NCBI RefSeq assembly: GCF_005116475.1 | Contig: NZ_SWBO01000003.1 | Location: 372,001 to 436,000, forward strand | DNA length: 64,000 bases | Reading direction: 5' to 3' | Source: Pedobacter cryotolerans | Lineage (GTDB): Bacteria; Bacteroidota; Bacteroidia; Sphingobacteriales; Sphingobacteriaceae | Shown: positions 18,771 to 27,005 of the stretch, one piece after another | Layout: each line of letters begins with the position of its first letter | Position numbering within the stretch: position 1 is the stretch's first letter | Translations under genes and position numbers: made by a program | Notes under the pieces: model-generated | Seen by the model: only the letters and a program-made list of their open reading frames with translations | Told to the model about the DNA's origin: nothing | The model's database searches: none

Positions 18771-19409
18771 TTAGGTTAAAAACGGATTATTCATTTTCTC
18801 GAAACCAATACTTGTTGATGGTCCATGACCAGGGAAAACTTCGCAGTCATCTGGCAATTGAAATACATTGTTCTTAATGCTATCAATGAGCTGCTGATGA
18901 TTTCCACCAGGCAAATCGGTTCTGCCAATGCTGCGGTAAAACAATACATCACCACCAATTAAAAAGTTCTCATTTTTGGCATAAAAACACAAATGAGCAG
19001 GTGAATGACCAGGAGCAAAAATTAAGTCTAATTCGCTTTCTCCGAAACTTATTTTGCCTGTTTCTTCTAAAAATACTTCAGGCTCTGGCGAAAGCTCGTA
19101 CTGCATACCCATTTGCGGTGCATAACTCGCAACAGATTGCAATACAGGTAATTCACCTTTATGAAATTGTGGCTTTAAACCCCATTGATCGAAAACAAAT
19201 TTATTACCCAAAACATGATCGATATGGCAGTGCGTATTAAGCAATAAAACAGGCTTTAAATTTGTTTCTTTAACAAAGTTTACCAACTGATTTTGCTCAG
19301 CACCATCGTACATCCCCGGATCTATTATTACACAATCTCCAGTTTCATCAAATAAAACGTAAGTATTTTCTTGGTAAGGATTAAAAGTGAATTTCTTAAG
19401 GTTGATCAT
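18771..19409 (-). CDS. MBL-fold metallo-hydrolase (glyoxalase II-like)
   Basis: Starting at MINLKKFTFNPYQENTY gives 212 residues. The zinc motif THCHIDHVLG (HxHxDH) is about residue 60, with later GHSPAHLCFY and FPGHGP histidine motifs, all typical of hydroxyacylglutathione hydrolase-like enzymes. The frame is open 15 codons further upstream, to 19454, but that start would overlap gldD and add an unconserved stretch, so I chose 19409. The substrate is not known. It follows gldD closely and is probably co-transcribed with it. Confidence 0.9.
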   Translation of the reverse strand: MINLKKFTFNPYQENTYVLFDETGDCVIIDPGMYDGAEQNQLVNFVKETNLKPVLLLNTHCHIDHVLGNKFVFDQWGLKPQFHKGELPVLQSVASYAPQMGMQYELSPEPEVFLEETGKISFGESELDLIFAPGHSPAHLCFYAKNENFLIGGDVLFYRSIGRTDLPGGNHQQLIDSIKNNVFQLPDDCEVFPGHGPSTSIGFEKMNNPFLT

Positions 19410-19441
19410 GTTGATGGTATATAATAATTGTGATATAAAAA

Positions 19442-20023
19442 CTAATCTTTCCACCTAAAGGTTTCGATTAATTTATCGATATCTTGTTTAATGAATTTTA
19501 CAACGGGTTGTATCGAATCGTATTGGGGGCGTTCGTTAAAATACAAAGCACCTCTAAAATAGTGTTTGGCGCTATCTGTTAAAAAAAATTGTACTGAAGA
19601 AGCTGTGTTTCCTTCTATCGTATAATAAACGCCATAAACTTTCCTATCGGGATAATTGATAAGCTTTTGATCAATCGCACTGGCTTTAACGGTATGTTTC
19701 ATGGCCAATTCTCTTGCCAACTCGGTCATTTTGTTGTAGCCTTCGGCAGAAAAAACACCATGGTAAGTTAAATGCAACTGGCCATTAAATTGAGGAAAAT
19801 TTAAATTATTCCAACAAGGTTGCGCATTTTTATCGTTATCTACCATCATTTTAGCATAGGTGGGGTACTCGAAAGTGAAAGGACAGTTAGCGTTATAAGT
19901 TTGATATTTCTTTTCTGGAAATTTAATCCTAAAATAACCTTTTGGTTTGGGTGTGTTTGTACTTTCGCCAGTGCAGGCTGCGAGCATTAAACTCAGTATG
20001 AATAGCGAAAAACAATACCTCAT
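19442..20023 (-). CDS. gldD: Gliding motility lipoprotein GldD
   Basis: This 193-residue lipoprotein has its lipobox cysteine at residue 17 (LMLAACTGES). The conserved start of the mature part, PKGYFRIKFPEKKY and CPFTFEYPTYAKM, is the GldD signature. GldD is needed for gliding and for type IX secretion in Flavobacterium. Its usual partner gldE is not beside it; here it sits between aroE and an MBL hydrolase gene. The presence of GldD is one reason to place the organism in the Bacteroidota. Confidence 0.93.
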   Translation of the reverse strand: MRYCFSLFILSLMLAACTGESTNTPKPKGYFRIKFPEKKYQTYNANCPFTFEYPTYAKMMVDNDKNAQPCWNNLNFPQFNGQLHLTYHGVFSAEGYNKMTELARELAMKHTVKASAIDQKLINYPDRKVYGVYYTIEGNTASSVQFFLTDSAKHYFRGALYFNERPQYDSIQPVVKFIKQDIDKLIETFRWKD

Positions 20024-20110
20024 AGTTTATTTAATTTTGAAGGAGAGAATGACTGAATGATAGAATAGGCAAAACGCAATATTCAGTCGTTCTATAATTC
20101 AATTATTCTC

Positions 20111-20860
20111 TCATTTACCATCGTTCCAAATCTCCCAAGAGCGTTCGGCTTGTAAATATAACATCTCTAAACCGTTTTTAATTTTTCCGCCTTGCGCTTT
20201 AACCTTAGTTAAAAATGCAGTTTCTTCTGGGTTGTAAACCAAATCATAAGCTAAATGTTGCTCACCTATATGCTGATAAGGAATTACTGGGTAAGAATCT
20301 AAATTTGGCAACATACCCAATGGAGTGGTATTAATTAACAAAGTGTAATCCTTTAATATTTCTGCAGTTACTGCCGAATATAGGATGGCATCTGGTGCTG
20401 GATTGCGAACTACCGAAAGATAAGAAATTCTGAGTTGCGTAAGCACATATTTAACAGCTTTTGCAGCCCCACCATCTCCAAAAATTAATGCTTTTTTATG
20501 GTGATTTGCTAATAAAGGTTTTAATGATTCGGCAAAGCCATAAGCATCGGTATTATATCCCTTTAAAAAAGGTGTTTCTACTGTTTGGTTGATAGCTATG
20601 CAGTTCACAGCCCCAATTTCAGCAGCTGCTGCATCAACCTCATTTAAAAAAGGTAACACATTTACCTTGTGTGGTATGGTTACGTTTAAGCCACAAAGTG
20701 ATGAATTGTTAGCAACCAGTTCTTTAATTTCATCGGCATGAACGATTGGATACAACTCGTATTTACAATCAGCTATTTGTTCATTTTCAAATTTCTCTGA
20801 AAAGAATTTTTTAGAAAATGAATGCGATAATGGAAAGCCAATTAATCCGAATGTTCTCAT
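20111..20860 (-). CDS. aroE: Shikimate dehydrogenase
   Basis: This 249-residue NADP-dependent enzyme reduces 3-dehydroshikimate to shikimate in aromatic amino acid synthesis. The substrate-binding motif is GFPLSHSFSKKFF at the N-terminus, followed by NVTIPHK (catalytic lysine) and the nucleotide-binding GDGGAAKAV. LAYDLVYNPEETAFL and NGLEMLYLQA close the fold. It is slightly shorter than E. coli AroE, as is normal in this phylum. Confidence 0.95.
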   Translation of the reverse strand: MRTFGLIGFPLSHSFSKKFFSEKFENEQIADCKYELYPIVHADEIKELVANNSSLCGLNVTIPHKVNVLPFLNEVDAAAAEIGAVNCIAINQTVETPFLKGYNTDAYGFAESLKPLLANHHKKALIFGDGGAAKAVKYVLTQLRISYLSVVRNPAPDAILYSAVTAEILKDYTLLINTTPLGMLPNLDSYPVIPYQHIGEQHLAYDLVYNPEETAFLTKVKAQGGKIKNGLEMLYLQAERSWEIWNDGK

Positions 20861-20865
20861 GTTTT

Positions 20866-20895
20866 ATAAAAAAACCGCCGACTAAAGTCGACGGC
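20866..20895 (-). terminator. Terminator downstream of the ComA-like gene
   Basis: On the - strand the stem CCGTCGAC / GTCGGCGG (one G-T pair, loop TTTA) is followed by a run of seven T residues. It ends just before the aroE start, so it should stop transcripts arriving from the ComA-like gene and leave aroE to its own promoter. Confidence 0.75.
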
Positions 20896-20911
20896 AATAT
20901 TTTTAGTTTGA

Positions 20912-21049
20912 TGTCAGTCTGAGCGTAGTTGAAGACTTGTTTACTTAATTTAACTCAAAACTCCTTCGACTACACTCAGGATGACAATTATGATTTTAGA
21001 AAGAATTTAAACTTCTAAAAAGATTGCTTCGCTTTGCTCGCAATGACGA
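20912..21049. repeat. Dispersed palindromic repeats (GTCAGTCTGAGC type and TCGCAATGACGA type)
   Basis: Arms at 20912-20934 and 20963-20986 are imperfect inverted copies of the GTCATnCTGAGC...GAAG repeat. A separate copy of the ATTGCTTCG...CGCAATGACGA repeat is at 21021-21049. Both families recur across the window. Confidence 0.85.
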
Positions 21050-21061
21050 GTAGTTTAAAAA

Positions 21062-21829
21062 TTATTTTCCTTTGTTTAAAAAATAATCAAAAGTATCGCC
21101 TCTTAAACCTAATCGAATGGTTTCTAAAGGAATAACTTCCGCAGGTGCGATATTACCTAAATTTACATTTGTACCAATTAGTTTAATAAACCAAACCTGT
21201 TGTTCCTTTTGTGGAGCTTCCCAAATAATGGTTTCTTCTGGTATTTGTGTTAAAATTTCATCAACTAAACCTTCTCTAACTTCTCCGGTACCACGGTATA
21301 TGCCTACATTTCCACCCTCACGAGCTTCGGCAATTACTTTCCAAGAACCAGCCTCAAGCTCAGCTTTCATTAAAGCAATCCATTTATAGGGTGCAAAAAT
21401 TTTAGCTGCATCTTTAGAACCCACTTCTGAGATTACTGTTACCTGTGATGAAAGTGTGCGAATATATTCACATTTTTTATCATGCTCGATATCCATCGAA
21501 CCATCAGAAACTTCTGCATATTCCATCCCGAAATCTTCTAAAACTCTGCGGTAATCATCAAACTGATTTCTAATTGCAAATGCTTCGAAAAGTGTACCAC
21601 CAAAATAAGTTGGTATACCTGCGCTACGGTAAAGCGCTAGTTTCTCTTTTAAATTTGGTGTAACAAATGATGTTGCCCAACCTAGCTTTACAATATCAGT
21701 GTGTACCCCTGCAACTTCTATAAAGTCTTCAACCTGTCTCAGACTTAGTCCTTTATCCATTACCATTGTTAAACCTTTTTCACGCGGCTTAACTGGGCGT
21801 TCTGGAATGTCATTTAATTTATAATTCAT
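21062..21829 (-). CDS. comA: Phosphosulfolactate synthase (ComA family)
   Basis: The 255-residue protein matches the ComA family: KPREKGLTMVMDKGLSL near the N-terminus, DIVKLGWATSFV, IPTYFGGTLFEAF, YAEVSDGSM and EAREGGNVGIYR. ComA adds sulfite to phosphoenolpyruvate to give phosphosulfolactate, known from coenzyme M synthesis in methanogens. No other sulfolactate gene (comB, comC) is adjacent, and a Bacteroidota cell is not expected to make coenzyme M. A sulfonate product such as a precursor of sulfonolipids or sulfolactate is an inference. Confidence 0.88.
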   Translation of the reverse strand: MNYKLNDIPERPVKPREKGLTMVMDKGLSLRQVEDFIEVAGVHTDIVKLGWATSFVTPNLKEKLALYRSAGIPTYFGGTLFEAFAIRNQFDDYRRVLEDFGMEYAEVSDGSMDIEHDKKCEYIRTLSSQVTVISEVGSKDAAKIFAPYKWIALMKAELEAGSWKVIAEAREGGNVGIYRGTGEVREGLVDEILTQIPEETIIWEAPQKEQQVWFIKLIGTNVNLGNIAPAEVIPLETIRLGLRGDTFDYFLNKGK

Positions 21830-21911
21830 CTGGTTTTTTTAATATTTTCCATTTATAAAATGGAACCCAATGACAATTAATAGGTAATTGAGAAAGGGTA
21901 ATTATTTGGTG

Positions 21912-21919
21912 CAAAGGTT
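21912..21919 (-). promoter_or_regulatory. Candidate -7 box for the ComA-like gene
   Basis: On the - strand AACCTTTG (one mismatch to TAnnTTTG) is about 85 bases upstream of the start codon. I see no clear -33 element at the expected distance. Confidence 0.3.
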
Positions 21920-21968
21920 ATAAAAACTCTGCTCTTTTTAAATTTTAGTTTTAAACGCTATTTTTCGG

Positions 21969-23372
21969 CTATTTAATATACTTGTTAATTACATTGATTA
22001 TTAATCCGTTATCTTGCAATTGAGGCAAATATTCGAATAAAATATAATGTTTATCGGGGTCGGTTACTAAAGCAGTTTCTAAATAAGCGAGCGCATCATT
22101 CGATTGGCCTAAGGCAAACAAATAAGCTACCATCCGATAATACAGCTCTGCTGCATCTGGATTATTTTTAATCGCATCAGCCATTGTTTCAGATGCTTCA
22201 AGTAACTTGCCTTGTTCGTACAAAACAGTCGAAAAATCTAACCAAGCTTCAATATCAAGCGGATTATATTCTAAAACTTTGTAATAAGCCTCAACCGATT
22301 CTTCTACTTGCCCTAGTTTATAGTAAGCATCAGCCATGGCAAACCAAAAATCTGGATTTTCTTCATCCAATTCTAAAGCTTTTTTATAGAAATGTAACGA
22401 CTCGAAAAAGCGTTCTTCGTGATTTAATGTTACACCAATACCAAACCAAGCATCGGCCATTTTCGAATCCATTTTTACCGATTTTTTATAGTAAGAACGG
22501 GCTTCGTCCATTTTTTCTAACTTTTCGTAGCACTCACCAATGGCGCAATAAGTATCTGCATTAGGTGGTTCGTATTCAAAAGTTTGTTTGTAAACATCAA
22601 TTGCTTCCTGATATTTATCTAATTGCACCAAAGCATTACCTTTGTTGTAATAAGCAGAGGCAAAATTTTCTTTAATTAAAATGGCATAATCGTAAGCATC
22701 TATTGCTTTTTCGAACAAATCTAACTTATGGAAAGAGTTGGCCAAGTTATACCAAGCTGCATAAGAATACGGATCATTATCAATATATTCTTGATAAAAT
22801 TTAATGCTTTCTTCCTGTTTGTCTAAAATATCGTAACAAAAAGCAAGCTCATACAAGCCGTCTTTGTTTTCCATATTTTGCTCTAAGCTTCGCTTGATGT
22901 AAATTATTGCGGTTTCATAATCATGCATATTTTGATATACATAAGCCATTTGCAGCAAAATTTCGTCGGTAGTTTCTGCTAAATCTAAAGCTTTCTCAAA
23001 ATTTTCTAAAGCTTCGGCATGGCGATCTAAGTTTTGGTAAATGTTACCACGCAACACATAAATATCAGCCTCTGAAGCCTCTAACATTTCGGCTTTTTCT
23101 AAGGCAACAAAAGCTTTATCAACCTGATTGGTAAATAATAAAAGTTGTGCTTGTTTAATTAAAAAAACCGCAGCATAAGGATGTTGATTTAAAGCGTATT
23201 CTACAACTTGTAATGCTTTAACGGGATCGTTCTTTTCTATGTAATTGTCAATAATGTACTCAAAAGCCTGGGCATCGAAAAAATATTGATCCTGATTGCG
23301 GATCATTTCTTCATAACGCTCTACACTATTTTGCGCATCATCATTAAAATCAAATTCAAATTCTTCTTCCAT
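21969..23372 (-). CDS. Tetratricopeptide repeat protein
   Basis: This 467-residue soluble protein has no signal peptide. After an acidic N-terminus (EEEFEFDFNDDAQ) it consists almost entirely of about twelve 34-residue TPR units, e.g. ALENFEKALDLAETTDEILL, AWYNLANSFHKLDLFEKAID and AWFGIGVTLNHEERFFESLH. TPRs mediate protein-protein contacts; the partner is unknown. It lies upstream of the ComA-like gene on the same strand with a 139-base gap. Confidence 0.92.
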   Translation of the reverse strand: MEEEFEFDFNDDAQNSVERYEEMIRNQDQYFFDAQAFEYIIDNYIEKNDPVKALQVVEYALNQHPYAAVFLIKQAQLLLFTNQVDKAFVALEKAEMLEASEADIYVLRGNIYQNLDRHAEALENFEKALDLAETTDEILLQMAYVYQNMHDYETAIIYIKRSLEQNMENKDGLYELAFCYDILDKQEESIKFYQEYIDNDPYSYAAWYNLANSFHKLDLFEKAIDAYDYAILIKENFASAYYNKGNALVQLDKYQEAIDVYKQTFEYEPPNADTYCAIGECYEKLEKMDEARSYYKKSVKMDSKMADAWFGIGVTLNHEERFFESLHFYKKALELDEENPDFWFAMADAYYKLGQVEESVEAYYKVLEYNPLDIEAWLDFSTVLYEQGKLLEASETMADAIKNNPDAAELYYRMVAYLFALGQSNDALAYLETALVTDPDKHYILFEYLPQLQDNGLIINVINKYIK

Positions 23373-23616
23373 GTACTAAAAATTTAAAGAACAACCCTAT
23401 TATTTTAAAATCATTATAATTTTAATTAAATAAAACCCGACTAACGAAAATAATTTTCAACATACAAACATCCCAATGGGATAATTAACTAGTAGTAAAA
23501 GTTTTAGGTATGTTAAATGAGAATGCCAATTAGGCTGGTTCGTCTATAGATTGTTGTTCTTTTTATTGTTTGCAAAAATAACATATATTTAGGTATAATT
23601 CAGTAAAAATCAAGTC

Positions 23617-24078
23617 ATGAAACAATTCTATCTTTATTTTATTGCTATCATTTTATCAACAACTAATGTTTCTGCACAAAATTTAAATGAAGAAGAAGCG
23701 GTTAAGTCCACTATAAATTTATTGTTTGATGGAATGAGAAGTTCTGATACAACCATGTTGAAAAAGGCTTTTGCGGCAAACAATACCATGCAAACTATTG
23801 CTAAAACAAAAGAGGGTAAAGCTGTAGTAAGAACCGAAAGTTTAGCTAATTTTATTAAAAGTATTGGTACGCCGCATAGCGAAAAATACGATGAGCGGAT
23901 TGTATTTACCAAAATTTTAATTGATGCTAATTTAGCTAGCGTTTGGACCGATTATAAGTTTTACGTAGGAGAGAAGTTTAGCCATTGTGGTGTAAACTCA
24001 TTTCAGCTTTTTAAGGGTGATGATGGCTGGAAGATTATTTATTTGATTGACACCAGAAGGAAAGATAATTGTAATTAA
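23617..24078 (+). CDS. Exported NTF2-like protein (putative lumazine-binding type)
   Basis: This 153-residue protein has a signal peptide (cleavage near VSAQ). The mature part starts EEAVKSTINLLFDGMRSSD and ends with CGVNSFQLFKGDDGWKIIYL, the cone-shaped NTF2/SnoaL-like fold seen in many small exported Bacteroidota proteins. No catalytic residues can be assigned and the function is not known. It is a single gene with no same-strand partner. Confidence 0.75.
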   Translation: MKQFYLYFIAIILSTTNVSAQNLNEEEAVKSTINLLFDGMRSSDTTMLKKAFAANNTMQTIAKTKEGKAVVRTESLANFIKSIGTPHSEKYDERIVFTKILIDANLASVWTDYKFYVGEKFSHCGVNSFQLFKGDDGWKIIYLIDTRRKDNCN

Positions 24079-24136
24079 CCTATTAATATTGGATTAATCT
24101 AAAAAAATTGTTTTTTGGCACATCATCCTGTATGCA

Positions 24137-24172
24137 GTCCAGATGCTGAAATAAATTCAGCAGGACGACACG
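24137..24172. repeat. Dispersed hairpin repeat (GCTGAAATAAATTCAGC)
   Basis: TGCTGAA-ATAAA-TTCAGCA is enclosed by GTCC/GGAC with a 3-base bulge. It sits between the NTF2-like gene and the aldehyde dehydrogenase gene and lacks a T-run, so it is not a typical terminator. Confidence 0.7.
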
Positions 24173-24274
24173 ACTAAGGCTCGGTTGCTAATACCAGTAC
24201 AATTTAATAAATTGGCTTTACTCCTTAATTTTTTGTTGTTTTGTAACAACCGATTTAAATCATAAAATCTTCGT

Positions 24275-25816
24275 ATGAAAACAAATATCAGCGCCGTTTT
24301 AAAGCAGTTAGGCATCCACGACATTAATCAAGCATACAGTACAGGCAGTAATTGGGGTAAAACCAATAACGAAACAATCATCGAAAGTAATTCTCCTGTT
24401 GATGGAAAAAAGATTGCAGCTGTGCAGGTAGCGTCTAAAAAAGATTATGATGTTGTGGTAGAAACAGCGCAAAAAGCATTTTTAGAATGGCGAAAAGTTC
24501 CGGCTCCAAAACGTGGCGAAATGGTGCGTCAATTTGGTGAAGCGTTACGTGAAAACAAAGAAGCCTTGGGCACTTTAGTTTCTTATGAAATGGGCAAAAG
24601 CTTACAAGAAGGTTTTGGAGAAGTACAAGAGATGATTGATATCTGCGATTTTGCAGTAGGCTTATCTCGTCAGTTGTATGGCTTAACTATGCATAGCGAA
24701 AGACCAAATCATAGAATGTATGAGCAATGGCATCCAATAGGAATAATAGCAATTATCTCTGCATTTAATTTCCCGGTTGCAGTTTGGGCATGGAATACGG
24801 CTTTAGCTTGGGTGTGCGGCAATGTTTGCATCTGGAAACCATCAGAAAAAACACCATTAACAGCAATTGCTTGTCAACATATTATTGAAAAAGTTTTAAA
24901 AGCCAATGAAGTACCCGAAGGTGTTTGTAATTTGATTATTGGTGATAGGGTAATTGGTGAATTGATGAGTAATGATACTCGTGTGCCTTTGGTTTCTGCA
25001 ACAGGCTCAACAAGAATGGGTAAAGCAGTTAGTGCTGCAGTTGGCGCTCGTTTAGGCAAAAGTTTATTAGAATTAGGAGGTAATAATGCCATCATCATTT
25101 CAAAAGATGCCGATTTAGATATGTCAATTATTGGTGCTGTTTTTGGCGCTGTGGGTACTGCTGGTCAACGCTGCACTACAACAAGACGATTGATTATCCA
25201 CGAAAGTGTTTACGATAATTTTGTGTCCAAACTGGTTAAAGCTTACGGACAATTGAGAATTGGAGATCCGTTAGACCAGAACAACCATGTTGGCCCATTA
25301 ATTGATCAAGATGCGGTTGCCAGTTATTTAGATTCGATAGAAAAATGCAAAGCCGAAGGCGGGAAATTTGTAGTAGAAGGTGGTGTGTTAACTGGCGATG
25401 AATATTCATCTGGTTGTTATGTAAAGCCATGCATTGCAGAAGTTAAAAACGATTATAAAATTGTACAGCATGAAACTTTTGCACCGATTTTATACTTAAT
25501 TAAATATACAGAATTAGATGAAGCTATCGCACTGCAAAATGGTGTTCCGCAAGGTTTATCATCTGCAATTATGACTTTAAATTTGAGAGAAGCCGAGCAG
25601 TTTTTATCTGCCCAAGGTTCTGATTGCGGCATTGCTAATGTAAACATCGGCACATCTGGAGCAGAAATTGGTGGTGCTTTTGGTGGCGAAAAAGAAACAG
25701 GTGGTGGTAGAGAAAGTGGTTCTGATGCGTGGAAAGTTTACATGCGCAGACAAACGAATACCATTAATTACGCAAATACTTTGCCTTTAGCGCAAGGGAT
25801 AAAGTTTGATTTGTAA
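24275..25816 (+). CDS. Aldehyde dehydrogenase, ALDH7/antiquitin-like
   Basis: The 513-residue enzyme shows the NAD-binding FNFPVAVWAWNTALAW and WKPSEKTPLT segments, the catalytic glutamate in LLELGGNNA (near residue 267) and the nucleophile cysteine in GTAGQRCTTTRR (near residue 300). The overall pattern is that of alpha-aminoadipic semialdehyde dehydrogenase (ALDH7), which oxidises a product of lysine breakdown. No lysine catabolic genes are adjacent, so the substrate is an inference from family. Confidence 0.92.
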   Translation: MKTNISAVLKQLGIHDINQAYSTGSNWGKTNNETIIESNSPVDGKKIAAVQVASKKDYDVVVETAQKAFLEWRKVPAPKRGEMVRQFGEALRENKEALGTLVSYEMGKSLQEGFGEVQEMIDICDFAVGLSRQLYGLTMHSERPNHRMYEQWHPIGIIAIISAFNFPVAVWAWNTALAWVCGNVCIWKPSEKTPLTAIACQHIIEKVLKANEVPEGVCNLIIGDRVIGELMSNDTRVPLVSATGSTRMGKAVSAAVGARLGKSLLELGGNNAIIISKDADLDMSIIGAVFGAVGTAGQRCTTTRRLIIHESVYDNFVSKLVKAYGQLRIGDPLDQNNHVGPLIDQDAVASYLDSIEKCKAEGGKFVVEGGVLTGDEYSSGCYVKPCIAEVKNDYKIVQHETFAPILYLIKYTELDEAIALQNGVPQGLSSAIMTLNLREAEQFLSAQGSDCGIANVNIGTSGAEIGGAFGGEKETGGGRESGSDAWKVYMRRQTNTINYANTLPLAQGIKFDL

Positions 25817-25823
25817 AAACAAA

Positions 25824-25898
25824 TTGTCATTCCGAACTAGTGAGGAATCTCAGCAAAGAATTACAAAATAGATTCTTCGCTGCGCTCTGAATGACAAA
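25824..25898. repeat. Inverted pair of the GTCATTCCGAAC/GAATGACAA repeat
   Basis: The arm at 25824-25851 is the imperfect inverse of 25870-25898 (GATTCTTCGCTGCGCTCTGA...). It is a member of the same repeat group found near 41892 and 53372, directly downstream of the aldehyde dehydrogenase gene. Confidence 0.8.
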
Positions 25899-25909
25899 CC
25901 TTAATATAA

Positions 25910-25945
25910 AAATAGCGCCGAAATTAATTTCGGCGCTATTTGTTT
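25910..25945. terminator. Bidirectional terminator
   Basis: A perfect 14-base stem AATAGCGCCGAAAT / ATTTCGGCGCTATT is flanked by an A-rich stretch on one side and T-rich sequence on the other. It lies between the convergent aldehyde dehydrogenase and DUF2807 genes. Confidence 0.85.
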
Positions 25946-25988
25946 TATATATATGATAGAGTTATAATTTTTGCTTTGGTCTTTAAGC

Positions 25989-26630
25989 TTACTTAGCCAA
26001 ATCATCAGCGTAACCAATACTTTCTAAAGTTACTTTTTTAACTGGTGTAGTTTTCGCATAAACTGGTGCAATACTATTTACACTAGAGCAATCTGCTTTA
26101 AATTGAGCTAAATTTAAGTTAGCATTAGCACCCATGCTAGCATATAAATCTGTGGTGTATCCGCTTAAGTTTAAAATTGCATTGTCTTTTACAACTGTAG
26201 TTAAGTTTACTGTATTTGTATTCAAATCAGCTTTTGCTTTACCTGTTAAAACAACATCTAAGCTTAAGAAATTTACTTTTCCTAAAGTTGTTACAGTTGC
26301 ATTATCTGCTGCTTCAATACTAGAAAGATTACGCACATAAACTGCAACAGTTAGAGTTTCTTTTTGAAAAGAACTAATGCGCAATACGCCATCTTGTTGT
26401 TGCACTAAAGCGTTTTTAGCATAGTAGCTGTCGTAAACTTTAACGCTCTCAACTGTAGCTTGTACCAAGATGATTTCAACATTACCTTTTACTTCAATTT
26501 TGCTAATGTTTTTTACTTGATTTAATATTGTTACTTGGTTAGATTTTACATCAGTGGCTGCAAATGCTGAACTTGTTAAAACTAAACTGGTTAATGCTAC
26601 TGCGAATAGGTTTTTAATAGAGGTTTTCAT
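25989..26630 (-). CDS. Exported DUF2807 (GIN domain) protein
   Basis: The 213-residue product has a signal peptide ending at SAFA. The mature part carries the DUF2807 pattern: VKNISKIEVKGNVEIILVQ, a run of short beta strands (LTVAVYVRNLSSIEAADNATV), and repeated small-residue blocks that form a right-handed beta-helix. Such proteins are abundant in Bacteroidota and are thought to be surface or periplasmic; no function is established. It stands alone on the - strand. Confidence 0.85.
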   Translation of the reverse strand: MKTSIKNLFAVALTSLVLTSSAFAATDVKSNQVTILNQVKNISKIEVKGNVEIILVQATVESVKVYDSYYAKNALVQQQDGVLRISSFQKETLTVAVYVRNLSSIEAADNATVTTLGKVNFLSLDVVLTGKAKADLNTNTVNLTTVVKDNAILNLSGYTTDLYASMGANANLNLAQFKADCSSVNSIAPVYAKTTPVKKVTLESIGYADDLAK

Positions 26631-26822
26631 GATCTTTAATTTTTTATGTGATTGTTAATCTGTTATTTATATTTTGTTTTTCTGCAAGCAACTTGCTGGC
26701 AGGTTTCGTATATAAGACTATATCACATTAAAAAAGTTGCAGCAGAATTGGCTGTTTTAGACCACGTGCAAGTTACCCACGACCAACGGCTGTAATTATT
26801 CGACGAACGGGGTGTAGAAATT

Positions 26823-26908
26823 GGTTCACTGGTTCACTGGTTCATTCGATTAATTAGTAAGCCTATTTGGTTTTCCATCATACTTAATGAACGATTGAAC
26901 CAATGAAC
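26823..26908. repeat. 9-bp tandem repeat and imperfect long inverted repeat
   Basis: GGTTCACTG is repeated about 2.5 times (26823-26844). The stretch 26832-26859 pairs, with few mismatches, with 26881-26908, across a 21-base spacer. This is the main structure in the 375-base gap between the divergent DUF2807 and SNF2 genes; the rest of the gap shows nothing I can name. Confidence 0.85.
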
Positions 26909-27005
26909 TAATAAAATATTCTTGCAGTGTTTGAACACTCAACAAAATACTGTAAGTTTAGAAATTTTTAGATGCTTAGCTTGTCTTTCTTTTAGCCCTT
27001 AACCA

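Noticed and set aside
19410..19454. Upstream extension of the MBL hydrolase (15 codons)
   Set aside because: It overlaps gldD and precedes the conserved start MINLKKFTFNPYQENTY.
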